Assembly (NCBI RefSeq): GCF_000421745.1
Contig: NZ_ATXP01000002.1
Coordinates: forward strand, 124,001 to 188,000
Origin: Nesterenkonia alba DSM 19423
GTDB taxonomy: Bacteria; Actinomycetota; Actinomycetes; Actinomycetales; Micrococcaceae
Direction of reading: 5' to 3'
DNA length: 64,000 bases
Positions 37,904 to 46,825 of the stretch are shown here, piece by piece. Position 1 is the first letter of the stretch. The number at the start of each line of letters is the position of its first letter. The position numbers were made by a program, and so were the translations under genes. The notes beneath the pieces are model-generated. The model was given only the letters and a program-made list of their open reading frames with translations. It did not search any database and was not told the DNA's origin.

Positions 37904-38908
37904 GTGAAATTCCGTTATCTGGGCAACAGTGGACTGAAGATCTCCGAGATCACCTACGGCAATTGGCTCACTCACGGCGCTCAAGTCGAACAGGACACGG
38001 CCACCGCCTGTGTCCACGCCGCCCTGGAGGCTGGAATCACCACCTTCGACACCGCTGACACCTACGCCAACACGGTGGCCGAGCAGGTCCTCGGCGACGC
38101 CTTGGCCGGTCAGCGGCGCGAGTCACTGGAAATCTTCACCAAGGTCTACTTCCCCACCGGCCCCAAGGGCCCCAATGACACCGGCCTGAGCCGTAAGCAC
38201 ATCATGGAGTCAATCAACGGCTCTCTGAAGCGCCTGGGCACTGACTACGTGGATTTGTACCAGGCCCACCGCTATGACTTCGAAACCCCGCTTGAGGAGA
38301 CGATGCAGGCCTTCGCCGATGTCGTCCGCTCCGGCAAGGCGCTCTACATCGGGGTCAGCGAGTGGACCGCCGAGCAGCTGCGTGCCGGGGCTGAGTTGGC
38401 CAAGGAGCTGGGCATTCAGCTGATCTCCAATCAGCCGCAGTACAACATGCTGTGGCGGGTCATCGAGTCCGAGGTGATCCCCACCTCCGAGGAACTCGGC
38501 ATCAGTCAGATCGTCTGGTCCCCCATCGCCCAGGGCGTGCTGACCGGCAAGTATCTGCCGGGCCAGCCCTGGCCGGAGGGTTCCCGTGCTGCAGATAAGG
38601 ACGGGGGCGCGCAGTTCATCGAGAAGTACCTCACCGAGGAGATCCTCCAGGCGGTGCAGCAGCTGAAGCCCATCGCTGAAGACCACGGGCTCACACTGGC
38701 CCAGCTGGCGATCGCCTGGACTCTGCAGAACCCGAATGTAGCCTCAGCACTGGTGGGCGCGTCCCGCCCCGAACAGATCAGCTCCAATGTGGCCGCCGCC
38801 GGAGTGAATCTGGATGCTTCCACCATGAACGCTGTCGACGACGTCGTCGGCTCCTTGGCGCAAACTGATCCTTCGCTGACCAAGTCCCCACCGCAGCGCT
38901 TGACGTAG
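37904..38908 (+). CDS. Aldo/keto reductase (Kv-beta-like)
   Basis: 334 residues from GTG 37904. The catalytic tetrad can be placed: Asp and Tyr in FDTADTYANT, Lys in EIFTKVYFP and His in YQAHRYD. NPQYNMLWR and SPIAQGVLTGKYLPGQPWPEGSRA place it with the potassium-channel-beta-subunit group of NADPH-dependent reductases, common in actinobacteria. It should reduce aldehydes or ketones in the cytosol; the physiological substrate is unknown. It stands alone, with a surface protein gene downstream. Confidence 0.93.
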   Translation: MKFRYLGNSGLKISEITYGNWLTHGAQVEQDTATACVHAALEAGITTFDTADTYANTVAEQVLGDALAGQRRESLEIFTKVYFPTGPKGPNDTGLSRKHIMESINGSLKRLGTDYVDLYQAHRYDFETPLEETMQAFADVVRSGKALYIGVSEWTAEQLRAGAELAKELGIQLISNQPQYNMLWRVIESEVIPTSEELGISQIVWSPIAQGVLTGKYLPGQPWPEGSRAADKDGGAQFIEKYLTEEILQAVQQLKPIAEDHGLTLAQLAIAWTLQNPNVASALVGASRPEQISSNVAAAGVNLDASTMNAVDDVVGSLAQTDPSLTKSPPQRLT

Positions 38909-38955
38909 ACTGGCCTGGGCCGGGGGCTCACCCGGTGTACGCAGGATACGAACGG

Positions 38956-40125
38956 ATGCAGCGGATCTCCATGCGCAACGGCAGGAACACCTCGTCCGGC
39001 TCCCCGCCGGCTGCGGCGCGCCCTGCCGAAGGGCGGGCGAAACTCCCTGCACTGCTGGCTGTGCTCACTCTCTCGGTGCTGGGCTCAGCACTGGTGGCCG
39101 CGGGGACCTCCACCCCGGAGACCACCGGCACACCCACAGTGGAGCAGACCACCCTCGAACCCGAGACTGGCAGCACCCCTGAGGGCGAAAGCCCCGAAGG
39201 CGCCCCGGAAACACCTGAGGGCTCCCCCACGGACACGCCGACGACGCCGTCGCCCACCCCCACGCGCACTGAAGCCACCCAGCCCGAACCCACAGAACCG
39301 GATCCGACCCCGACCACCCCGACTGAGACCCCCAGCCCCACTGAGGAAGAGACCGACGCCGAGGACACACCGGAGGAGCTTCCCCTGCAGTGCCCGAACC
39401 GGCAACTGCGCGCCGGGGAGACCATCGTGGTGACCATCCAGGCTCCCGAGGACGTAGAACTGCAGCTGGGAGCCCCGCCGGCCCTGCCGGGAGCCACAGC
39501 GAACCTGACTGGCCGCACCCTGGAGTACTCCACATCCCCGGGTATTTCAGGACAGGACTTCCTCACTGTGACCGGCACCCGCAATGGGGCACAAGGAAGC
39601 TGCCAGTTCATCTTCACCGTGGACGCCGAGGAGACCGATCCCACCGAGACGCTCTCCCCCACGCCGACTCCCACCCCGACCACCTCCCCTGAGCCCACCG
39701 GAACTCAGGCTCCCTCCCCCACCGAAGACGCGGGAGCCACCGATGATCCGGACACCGGTGAAGGCCCCGGAGTGGAGGACACTCCCGGTACAGACACCGG
39801 CAATACCTCGGATCCGAACCTGCCCGGTGCCCCGAACACCGTGGCTCCACCGAATACCGGCAATGGTTACTCCCTACCCATGCCCGGTTTCCCCGGTCTC
39901 ATCAACCCGACCAACGGCGAACCGCAGGCTGAGACCGAGGCGGACGGCGACGCTGACGATGTCCCACCAAACCCCGGCAATGAGCAGCAGCAGGATGAGG
40001 AAGACAGCCTGGCGGAGACCGGTGCGGATGCCACCACCGGTGCCCTTGTCCTCGCCCTGGGCACGCTGGGACTGGGTTTCTCAGCCGTGCTTCTCTCGCG
40101 CCGGCGCTTCCTGGCCGGACGCTGA
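38956..40125 (+). CDS. Cell-wall-anchored surface protein with LAETG sorting signal
   Basis: 389 residues from ATG 38956 with AGGA ten bases before; an in-frame GTG at 38935 is less likely. An N-terminal signal (LLAVLTLSVLGSALVAAG) is followed by a 90-residue Pro/Thr/Glu stalk, a compact domain with two Cys (LPLQCPNRQLRAGET ... GAQGSCQFIF) that probably forms a disulfide, then another Pro/Thr/Gly stalk. The C terminus has LAETG, a hydrophobic helix (ALVLALGTLGLGFSAVLL) and SRRRF, the actinobacterial class E sortase signal. It should be displayed on the wall. The single folded domain has no recognised family. Its 3' end overlaps the convergent regulator by 45 bp. Confidence 0.85.
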   Translation: MQRISMRNGRNTSSGSPPAAARPAEGRAKLPALLAVLTLSVLGSALVAAGTSTPETTGTPTVEQTTLEPETGSTPEGESPEGAPETPEGSPTDTPTTPSPTPTRTEATQPEPTEPDPTPTTPTETPSPTEEETDAEDTPEELPLQCPNRQLRAGETIVVTIQAPEDVELQLGAPPALPGATANLTGRTLEYSTSPGISGQDFLTVTGTRNGAQGSCQFIFTVDAEETDPTETLSPTPTPTPTTSPEPTGTQAPSPTEDAGATDDPDTGEGPGVEDTPGTDTGNTSDPNLPGAPNTVAPPNTGNGYSLPMPGFPGLINPTNGEPQAETEADGDADDVPPNPGNEQQQDEEDSLAETGADATTGALVLALGTLGLGFSAVLLSRRRFLAGR

Positions 40126-40863
40126 AGTCCTCGGCTCCGCAGACTGGGCCGGGCGCAGCACATAACCGGCTCCACGCACCGTGTGAATCATCCGCGGCAT
40201 CCCGGCCTCAATCTTCTTCCGCAGGTAGCTGATGTAGAGCTCGACGATATTGGCCTGCCCGGCGAAGTCGTACTCCCACACCTCTTGAAGGATCTGGGTT
40301 TTCGGCAACACAGTGCGGGCGTGACGCATCAGCAGCCGCAAGAGCCGGAACTCGGTATCAGACAGGTCGATGTCCACCCCGGCTCGGGTCACCGTGCGTG
40401 TGGTGGTATCCAGCTCGAGGTCCCCGACCACGAGCCTTTCCCCCTCGGCCTGGGCGGGGATCCGGCCGGTGAGCAGGTGGAGGCGACGTAAGGATTCGTC
40501 CACGCCGATGTGGGCAGCCATGTGATCGTCATCGGAGGAACACAGCGACAGGATCTCCTCATCGGGGGCATCAGAGTCGAACCAGAACAGGGTGGCCAAC
40601 TCCGCCTGCTCCCGTAGCCGGGTCAACGCCCCGCGCAGCCCACTGATCCGCCGGGAGGCACGAGCATCAGCCACCACCAGGTGGACTTCCTCATGGTCGG
40701 CCAGCTGTAACGCCTCATCGGCACTGGCAGCCACGAGCACTTTGACATCCAAACTGCGCAGCCTGGATGTCAGTTCATTCGACGCCGGAGAGGGGCCGGC
40801 CAGGATGAGCACGGGCGAAGAGATGCGCAAGGAGATGCTCGCGGTCTCCTCGGGGCTCTCCAT
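40081..40863 (-). CDS. OmpR-type winged-helix regulator with degenerate receiver
   Basis: 260 residues from ATG 40863. The C-terminal winged helix is complete (VDIDLSDTEFRLLRLLMRHAR, VVLPKTQ-type ILQEVWEYDFAGQANIVELYISYLRKKIE, IHTVRGAGYVLRP). The receiver half lacks the paired acidic residues at its first strand (VLILAGPSP), and VVADARASR and FWFDSDAPDE do not match the phospho-Asp and Thr/Lys positions, so it probably acts without phosphorylation. No kinase gene is adjacent. A minus-strand TATGAT at 40910-40915 may be its -10. Role unknown; the convergent wall protein is a possible target. Confidence 0.85.
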   Translation of the reverse strand: MESPEETASISLRISSPVLILAGPSPASNELTSRLRSLDVKVLVAASADEALQLADHEEVHLVVADARASRRISGLRGALTRLREQAELATLFWFDSDAPDEEILSLCSSDDDHMAAHIGVDESLRRLHLLTGRIPAQAEGERLVVGDLELDTTTRTVTRAGVDIDLSDTEFRLLRLLMRHARTVLPKTQILQEVWEYDFAGQANIVELYISYLRKKIEAGMPRMIHTVRGAGYVLRPAQSAEPRTSASGQEAPAREKHG

Positions 40864-41014
40864 GCAGGTCCTTCCCGCCAGGCATGACGCAGATCAGCAG
40901 TTGTCCAGATCATATACAGCTTGCCAAGTCAGCGCGGTCCAGAACACTGCGGGCTCAAGGCGGCCTTGAACCTCACCAGCCCCGGTCACCCGGAGGGACC
41001 CGGAGCAAGCCCGT

Positions 41015-42124
41015 TCAGCGCAGGCGCAGCATCTTCCCCGGAACAGGCGTGAAGTAGTGAGCCACCAGATCCTCATCGACGACGTCGACACTCTCCGGTC
41101 GCCACTGCGGGGTGCGGTCCTTCTCCACCACCTGGGCCCGGATACCCTCCCGGAAATCGTGGCTGCGCAGCGCGTGGACCGCCACGGTGTACTCCTGGCT
41201 CAAGGCACCCTCCAGACTCAAACCCCCCGCGGAACGGATACTGCGGTGCGTCACGTGCAGCATCGTGGGGGACTTGGTGCGCAAAGTGCTTGCAGCCTCG
41301 GCCGCTGCGGGGTGCTCTGCCCCCGCCTCATCCAAGGCCCGGAGAATTTCCGGCACCGACGGTGCCGCATAAGCCTGCTCGATCCACGCACTGTCCTCGG
41401 CGGCGAGCCCAGACGTCTCCGCCGGCTCCACGCTGAACTGTTCCAACACCTCACCGGCCGACCCAGTCGTCAGGGCCTCAGTGAGCCGCTCCCGCTCCGC
41501 AGTGGGCACAAAATAGTCCGCCAAACCCAGGTGGATCGCATCCGCAGCGCCGAGGTGGGCCCCCGTCATACCCGCGTGCAAGCCCTTCGCCCCGGCCCGA
41601 GCCAACAACCAAGAGCCCCCCACGTCAGGAGTGAAGCCGATCGTGGTCTCCGGCATACCGACCCGACTCCGTTCAGTGACCACCCGATGCGACCCGTGAG
41701 CAGAGACCCCCACTCCCCCACCTAAGGTCACCCCATCCATCATCGCGATATACGGCTTGGGATACTCGGCAATCATCAGATTCATCCGGTACTCCACCGC
41801 CAGCATCCGCTCCGAGGCGAACTGGTGCGAATAGGCGGGCGTCCCCTCCGGAAGTAACGGGCCGCCGTCGCGCTCCTGCCCGGCGACCATGTCCCGGTAG
41901 AACGCAGTAACATCAGCCCCGGCACAGAGCCCCTTCTCCCCGGCACCACGGATGAGGACCTGAGCGACGTCGTCGTCACCGGCCCACTGGTCCAACTGCA
42001 CCGTGATGGACTCACACATCAGTTCAGTCAGCGAGTTCAGCGCCTTGGGGCGGTTCAGCGTGATGATGCCCAGGTGCCCCCGAACCTCGAAGGCCACATC
42101 CCCGGTATACGTCTCTCTGCCCAC
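41015..42124 (-). CDS. 3-hydroxyisobutyryl-CoA hydrolase-like crotonase
   Basis: 369 residues from GTG 42124 with GAGGAGG before it. It is longer than ordinary crotonases and shows the HIBCH pattern: LCAGADVTAFYRDMV, MDGVTLGGGVGVSAHGSHRV, and PETTIGFTPDVGGSWLLARA. This enzyme releases 3-hydroxyisobutyrate from its CoA ester in valine breakdown. The branched-chain dehydrogenase operon 2 kb away fits that reading. A non-hydrolase enoyl-CoA hydratase is the alternative. Confidence 0.85.
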   Translation of the reverse strand: MGRETYTGDVAFEVRGHLGIITLNRPKALNSLTELMCESITVQLDQWAGDDDVAQVLIRGAGEKGLCAGADVTAFYRDMVAGQERDGGPLLPEGTPAYSHQFASERMLAVEYRMNLMIAEYPKPYIAMMDGVTLGGGVGVSAHGSHRVVTERSRVGMPETTIGFTPDVGGSWLLARAGAKGLHAGMTGAHLGAADAIHLGLADYFVPTAERERLTEALTTGSAGEVLEQFSVEPAETSGLAAEDSAWIEQAYAAPSVPEILRALDEAGAEHPAAAEAASTLRTKSPTMLHVTHRSIRSAGGLSLEGALSQEYTVAVHALRSHDFREGIRAQVVEKDRTPQWRPESVDVVDEDLVAHYFTPVPGKMLRLR

Positions 42125-42197
42125 TCCACGACCTCCTCGTCGAACCCGGTGTTTGTCACCGAGACTACCCGGGCCGGCTCAACACCGCCTGGAGTGC

Positions 42198-43043
42198 TCA
42201 GGCATTCCACAACCCATAGGAATCCGCGAGGCTGGCGATCTTCTGCGCCCGTGCCAGACGCGGCAAATACGAGCCATCCCCCACCGAGGCTCCGCGCTCA
42301 TGCGCCTCAATGAGTTCACGAGCCCAGCGCAACTCCTCCTCCGAAGGGGAAAGCCCACGGTTGACCAGCTCCACCTGCGCCCGGTTCAGCGACAACTTGC
42401 CAGTCATGCCCATCTCCGCGGTGACCTGGCAGGCCGCAGTGATCGTCTCCTCATCCGCGTTGGCCTCCGTGGGACCATCAATCGCCCCCGGCAGCCCCCC
42501 CACACGGGAGGCGATGACCAACCGTGAACGCGCATAGGCCAGCGCCATGGGGTCCGCAGAAACACCCACATCCTTACGGAAGTCATTAGTACCGAACGCC
42601 AAACGGAACGTCCCCGGTGCCGAGGCGATCTGCGTGGCATTCTCCACCCCCAAAGCGGATTCAATGAGCGCGATGACCGGAGTACCGGCACGCAAACGCA
42701 TCGCTGTGTAGGTGACCTGGTCAGGACGCTCCGTCTCCGCAAGCATGACCCCACGCAACCCATCGGCCTTCGACAGGGCTGCGACGTCATCCTCCCAATG
42801 AGGGGACGTCGTCGGACTGATCCGCACCCAGGCGGTCATTCCGCCGTTGAGCGCATTGAGCACAGACTCCCGAGCCCCAGCCTTCTTCTCATCGGGAACA
42901 GAGGCCTCCAGATCAAAAATCACCGAGTCCGCCTCCGAGGCGAGTCCCGGGGCGTAGTCTTCCTCTTTCGCGGCATTGATGAGCAGCCACGAGCGGGATA
43001 ATTTGGCGGGAAGTGCGGCGGCTCGGCGGTTGCGGATCGGCAT
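42198..43043 (-). CDS. HpcH/HpaI aldolase / CitE-like CoA-ester lyase
   Basis: 281 residues from ATG 43043. LSRSWLLINAAKEEDY, DSVIFDLEASVPDEKKAGAR, IALIESALGVENATQIA and LAFGTNDFRKDVG are CitE-like: the acidic residues in ESA and ND coordinate magnesium, and the Arg near residue 15 in LSRSWLL would hold CoA, though it lacks the typical R-S-x-L-x-x-P. Candidate reactions are cleavage of malyl-CoA, citramalyl-CoA or beta-methylmalyl-CoA. No citrate lyase subunits are nearby. It lies 73 bp upstream of the hydrolase gene on the same strand, so the two are probably co-expressed. Confidence 0.85.
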   Translation of the reverse strand: MPIRNRRAAALPAKLSRSWLLINAAKEEDYAPGLASEADSVIFDLEASVPDEKKAGARESVLNALNGGMTAWVRISPTTSPHWEDDVAALSKADGLRGVMLAETERPDQVTYTAMRLRAGTPVIALIESALGVENATQIASAPGTFRLAFGTNDFRKDVGVSADPMALAYARSRLVIASRVGGLPGAIDGPTEANADEETITAACQVTAEMGMTGKLSLNRAQVELVNRGLSPSEEELRWARELIEAHERGASVGDGSYLPRLARAQKIASLADSYGLWNA

Positions 43044-43102
43044 GATCCCAGCGTATCGCGCCCAGTGCACACCCCGGGCCCACGACGCCGACACCACCCC
43101 GC

Positions 43103-43132
43103 TTGACAGGGCACATCACCACGTCTCACTAT
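43103..43132 (+). promoter_or_regulatory. Candidate promoter reading into the repeat region
   Basis: TTGACA (43103-43108), 18-bp spacer, CACTAT (43127-43132). It points away from the CitE-like gene and would transcribe about 500 nt of noncoding sequence before the lipoprotein. Confidence 0.35.
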
Positions 43133-43366
43133 GGAGTCAAGCGGGGTCCTTCAGATTTGAAAGATCCCGCGGGAATGGTTCCGCTGTCCATTCCGTTACC
43201 CCTCCAACAGAAGATGGCCAGAGCTTCCGTTCCCTCTGTGTCACCATCTGGATAACCGAGAAGTCGCAGGCCGGGTGCTACCCATCCCACCCCCTCCGTG
43301 CAGTACCCGGACTCCTTCTCATCGCGGGCGGGAGGTTGCCCCCGTTCACAACCTCCCGTCCGCACC

Positions 43367-43582
43367 CCAGCCTTCTCCTGTGCGCTTACGCGCCATCAGC
43401 TGGGGCCCCAGTTTCCTGTCGGCGCGCTGCAGTCGCGCGCGCCTCCAGACCTAAAGCAGCCTCCTCCTGTGCGCTTACGCGCCACCAGCTGGGGCCCCAG
43501 TTTCCTGTCGGCGCGCTGCAGTCGCGCGCGCCTCCAGACCTAAAGCAGCCTCCTCCTGTGCGCTTACGCGCCATCAGCTGGG
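43367..43582. repeat. 89-bp tandem repeat, about 2.4 copies, with paired hairpins
   Basis: Copies begin at TGTGCGCTTACGCG 43379, 43468 and 43557, exactly 89 bp apart; the first two are nearly identical (one C/T difference seen in CGCCATC/CGCCACC). Each complete unit holds the 12-bp palindrome CTGGGGCCCCAG (43400-43411, 43489-43500) and the stem GGCGCGC / GCGCGCC (43421-43443 in copy one). The third copy breaks off after CAGCTGGG. Confidence 0.95.
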
Positions 43583-43599
43583 TGCTTCCTCCCCTCACT

Positions 43600-43635
43600 T
43601 TCGCAGCGGCGGGGTGGTGAGACTATCCTGGGCCG
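43600..43635 (+). promoter_or_regulatory. Leaderless promoter of the GerMN lipoprotein
   Basis: TTCGCA (43600-43605), 18-bp spacer, TATCCT (43624-43629), then 6 bases to GTG 43636 or 9 to ATG 43639. No Shine-Dalgarno. Confidence 0.5.
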
Positions 43636-43638
43636 GTG

Positions 43639-44385
43639 ATGTTCTCCCGCCCCTGGTTTGCGCGCACCGCCGCAGCCGGTACCTGCCTGGCTTTGCTCCT
43701 CACCGCCTGTGAGCTCGGCGACACCGAGCAGACCGACCAGCAGGACGACGACACCGTCACTGAAGAGGATGAGGCCGACACCGCGGAGAACCCCATCCCT
43801 GAGCCGGAGTACGAAGACGACGACACCGTGCGTCTACCCATCGGACTCGTCAGCCCCGCCGGACACAGCGAAGCCGCCCCCATCGGAGAAGACGGACAAC
43901 TCGAAGGCAACCAAGCCCCCGGAGCGGCACCCGGTACCGGGGCCCCCCAGATGCGCCCCCACCAAACCGAGATCGCCCGCAGCGCGACCTTCGGCTGCGA
44001 AGACACCATCTCCGTCGTCCGCACCGTGCCCATGGTCACCGAGGAACCAGCGACCTCGGCACTGGAATTTCTCTTCGCCGATGACTCCTACGAACACGGT
44101 GACCCCGCATTCATCAATGCTCTGGCCGTCTCCTCCAACCTGGCGGTGGACAACACCGAACTCAACGGAGACACGGTCACCGTGGAACTGACCGGTCAGC
44201 CCACTGTGCGTTCCGGCTGTGAGTCCTGGCAATTGCTCAAGCAGATCGAAACCACTGCCCGCCTGGCGACCGGCGCATCCCGAGCAGAGATCACCGTGGA
44301 CGGAGTATCCCTGGCCGAGCTGCTGGGACTGGCCACAGAGGACACGCCCCTGGAGATCTACGAGATCGAACCGGAAGTCGACTAA
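43639..44385 (+). CDS. GerMN-domain-like lipoprotein
   Basis: 248 residues from ATG 43639 (GTG 43636 is directly before and equally possible). Lipobox LLLTACE gives Cys24. An acidic linker is followed by a domain with TVPMVTEEPATSALEFLF, LAVDNTELNGDTVTVELTGQ and IEITVDG-type AEITVDGVSLAELLGL, the pattern of GerMN proteins such as LpqB and GerM. GerMN domains bind wall or spore components; actinobacterial members are surface lipoproteins of uncertain role. It stands alone, convergent with the BCKDH operon. Confidence 0.7.
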   Translation: MFSRPWFARTAAAGTCLALLLTACELGDTEQTDQQDDDTVTEEDEADTAENPIPEPEYEDDDTVRLPIGLVSPAGHSEAAPIGEDGQLEGNQAPGAAPGTGAPQMRPHQTEIARSATFGCEDTISVVRTVPMVTEEPATSALEFLFADDSYEHGDPAFINALAVSSNLAVDNTELNGDTVTVELTGQPTVRSGCESWQLLKQIETTARLATGASRAEITVDGVSLAELLGLATEDTPLEIYEIEPEVD

Positions 44386-44408
44386 CCCAACCCGGCCGTA
44401 GGAGGCCC

Positions 44409-45827
44409 TCAGTCCAGGAGCAACCCTGGCTGTTCCAACACCGCCGCAACATCGCTGATGAAAGCACCGGCGAGATCACCATCGATCAGCCGGTGATCGA
44501 ACGACCCACCAATCACCATGACATCCCGGGGCACGATGTCCCCGCCGACGACCCACGGCTTCTTCCGCACAGCACCCAGCGCCACGATCGAAGCCTGCCC
44601 GGGCGGCAAGATGGGGGTGCCGCCGTCGAGCCCGAGCGTACCGATATTGGTAATAGAGATGGTCCCACCCTGCATCTCCCCCGGGGTGGTCCTGCCGTCC
44701 CGGGCATCGATCGTCAGTTGAGTAATCGCCGCCGCCAGGCCCTGGGTGTTGTACGTATGAGCCTCATGGATCACCGGCACCACCAGTCCCCTGGGGGTCG
44801 CCGCGGCAATCCCCAGGTTCACATAGTTCCGCAGGGTGTAATGAGTCTCATGCCAGGTCGCATTGATCTGCGGATTCCGGCGGGCCGCCCAAATGATGGC
44901 CTTCGCGGCGAAGAGCATCGGCGAGACGCTGAGCCCCTGATACGCCGGGTCATTCTTCAAAGCGGCCCGCAGCTCCATCGTGCGGGTGATGTCCACCTCT
45001 TTGAACACGGAGACATGCGGCACCTGCTGAGCAGAGGCGGTGACATTCAGGGCCGTAGCCTTACGAACCCCGCGAACTTGGATCTTCTCTTCCCGTGGCC
45101 CCTCATAGAGAAGCCCCACCTGCGCCGGGGAGGGCTGGCGGGATCCCGGCACCGGTGCACCGGCGGTGGGCATCTGACCGGAGTCCTGCTGAGCCTTCTT
45201 CCGGCGAGCCTGCCGTTCGACGTCGTCGCGGGTGATCTGCCCCTCACGTCCCGAACCGACCAGCTCCCACACCGCGACCCCAAGACGCTTCGCCAAAGCA
45301 CGCACCGGCGGGCTGGCCTTGGCGACAATATCGGCCAGATCCCCGTGACGCCCAGCCGCCGGACGCGGCACCTCATCGATTCCCAAGTCCGAGGTATCCA
45401 CCAGATCTGGTTCGGTGGTGCGCACCCGGGGCCTCCGCTGAGGCGCATCCGGTTTGGGCCCAGAACCAACCAGAGCCCCCTGGGACTCGGCAGTCTGCTT
45501 GCCCGGCGTCTGCGCAGCACGTGATGTGCGGGCGTCTGCGGCTTTGGCCTTCTGGGTGCTCGTGGCGGAGGTCTCGACCTCACCAGAGGCCGGATCCGCA
45601 ATGCGGATCAACGGAGCGCCGACCTCGATGGTCTCGCCCTCTTCGGCGAGCAGCTCCGCCACCTGGCCGGCATAGGGCACCGGCAGCTCCACGAGGGACT
45701 TGGCCGTTTCGATCTCACAGATGATGTCATTGACCTCAACCGTGTCGCCGACGGCGACCCGCCAGGACACCAGTTCAGCCTCGGTGAGTCCTTCGCCGAC
45801 ATCAGGCAGTTCGAACGTCTCGCTCAT
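44409..45827 (-). CDS. bkdC: Branched-chain 2-oxoacid dehydrogenase E2 (lipoamide acyltransferase)
   Basis: 472 residues, starting in an ATGA overlap with E1beta. One lipoyl domain (EIETAKSLVELPVPYAG, lipoylated Lys43), a long Ala/Lys linker, an E1/E3-binding domain (ASPPVRALAKRLGVAVWELVG) and the catalytic domain with SVSPMLFAAKAIIWA and the active-site His in FDHRLIDGDLAGAF. It moves the acyl group from E1 to CoA. Specificity for branched-chain rather than pyruvate substrates is inferred from the alpha2beta2-type E1 and from nearby acyl-CoA genes. No E3 gene is in the operon. Confidence 0.9.
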   Translation of the reverse strand: MSETFELPDVGEGLTEAELVSWRVAVGDTVEVNDIICEIETAKSLVELPVPYAGQVAELLAEEGETIEVGAPLIRIADPASGEVETSATSTQKAKAADARTSRAAQTPGKQTAESQGALVGSGPKPDAPQRRPRVRTTEPDLVDTSDLGIDEVPRPAAGRHGDLADIVAKASPPVRALAKRLGVAVWELVGSGREGQITRDDVERQARRKKAQQDSGQMPTAGAPVPGSRQPSPAQVGLLYEGPREEKIQVRGVRKATALNVTASAQQVPHVSVFKEVDITRTMELRAALKNDPAYQGLSVSPMLFAAKAIIWAARRNPQINATWHETHYTLRNYVNLGIAAATPRGLVVPVIHEAHTYNTQGLAAAITQLTIDARDGRTTPGEMQGGTISITNIGTLGLDGGTPILPPGQASIVALGAVRKKPWVVGGDIVPRDVMVIGGSFDHRLIDGDLAGAFISDVAAVLEQPGLLLD

Positions 45828-46825
45828 CCCGCGGTGCTCCTCTCATAGACGAAGCTGCGCTCCACGGCCTCTAGCATCCGGTCAATATCCGGCAGGTAGC
45901 GGCCTTCTTGAGCCGAAGGCGGGTACGGCATGTGGAAGCCGCCCACCCGCAACACCGGGGCCGCCAGACGGTGATAGGCCCGCTCGGTGACCCGGGCGGC
46001 GATCTCCGCACCGAAACCGCCGAAGGTGGGAGCTTCGTGGGCGACGACGAGCCGCCGGGTCTTCGCTGCCGAGCGGGCGATGGTCTCATCGTCCAATGGA
46101 CTGATCGAGCGCACATCGATCACCTCAATACTGCGACCCTCCGTGCTGGCGACCTCGGCGGCGGCCAATGCCACCGGAACCAAGGGACCGTAGGTGGCCA
46201 AGGTGGCGTCGCTGCCCTGGCGCAGCACCTGAGCGGTGAACGCATCCGGGGCCGGGTTGGCAGTGTCCACCTCCCCTTTGAGCCAATAGCGCCGCTTGGG
46301 TTCGAAGATGATGACCGGATCATTGGAGACGATCGCCTGTCGGGTCATCCAGTAAGCATCCTGGGGACTAGACGGGGTGATGATACGCAGTCCCGCAGTG
46401 TGCGCGAAGAGCGCCTCTGGGGACTCCGAGTGGTGTTCGATGGAACCTATGTGCCCGCCATAGGGGATACGGATCGTCACCGGAACGGTGATGGCACCAT
46501 CGGTGCGGTTATGAATCTTGGCCAACTGGGTGGTGATCTGGTTGTAGCCCGGGAAGACGAAACCATCGAACTGGATCTCCGCGACCGGCCGATAGCCGCG
46601 CATCGCCATACCGATGCAGGTACCGATAATGCCCGACTCCGCCAAGGGGGAGTCAATCACCCGATGTTCACCGAATTCAGCCTGCAGCCCGTCGGTCACC
46701 CGGAAGACCCCACCCAGGGCGCCGATATCCTCCCCGATGAGCAGGGTCTTCTCATCGGCGGCGAGTTCATCCCGCAGCGCGGTGTTGATCGCTTTGGCCA
46801 GCGGAAGCGTTGTGGTGTGACTCAT
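45824..46825 (-). CDS. bkdB: 2-oxoacid dehydrogenase E1 beta subunit
   Basis: 333 residues from ATG 46825 overlapping the E1alpha stop. TLPLAKAINTALRDELAADE, LLIGEDIGALGGVFRVTDGL and FDGFVFPGYNQITTQLAKIH are standard transketolase-like E1beta; the catalytic His lies in GGHIGSIEHHSESPEA. With E1alpha it forms the TPP-dependent decarboxylase. Confidence 0.93.
   Translation of the reverse strand: MSHTTTLPLAKAINTALRDELAADEKTLLIGEDIGALGGVFRVTDGLQAEFGEHRVIDSPLAESGIIGTCIGMAMRGYRPVAEIQFDGFVFPGYNQITTQLAKIHNRTDGAITVPVTIRIPYGGHIGSIEHHSESPEALFAHTAGLRIITPSSPQDAYWMTRQAIVSNDPVIIFEPKRRYWLKGEVDTANPAPDAFTAQVLRQGSDATLATYGPLVPVALAAAEVASTEGRSIEVIDVRSISPLDDETIARSAAKTRRLVVAHEAPTFGGFGAEIAARVTERAYHRLAAPVLRVGGFHMPYPPSAQEGRYLPDIDRMLEAVERSFVYERSTAG

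Larger units (their letters stand above)
43044..43635. other. Large intergenic region
   Basis: 592 bases between the CitE-like gene and the lipoprotein. It holds a plus-strand promoter-like pair (43103-43132), then the 89-bp tandem repeat (43367-43582), then the promoter of the lipoprotein. A 214-codon frame through it is rejected because the repeat period is not a multiple of three. Confidence 0.7.

Noticed and set aside
43367-43582. Tandem repeats as a CRISPR array
   Set aside because: Units are contiguous without spacers, too long, and no cas genes are present.
42976-43620. 214-codon plus-strand frame through the 89-bp repeats
   Set aside because: The repeat period is not a multiple of three, so repeats would be read in different frames; no start signals.
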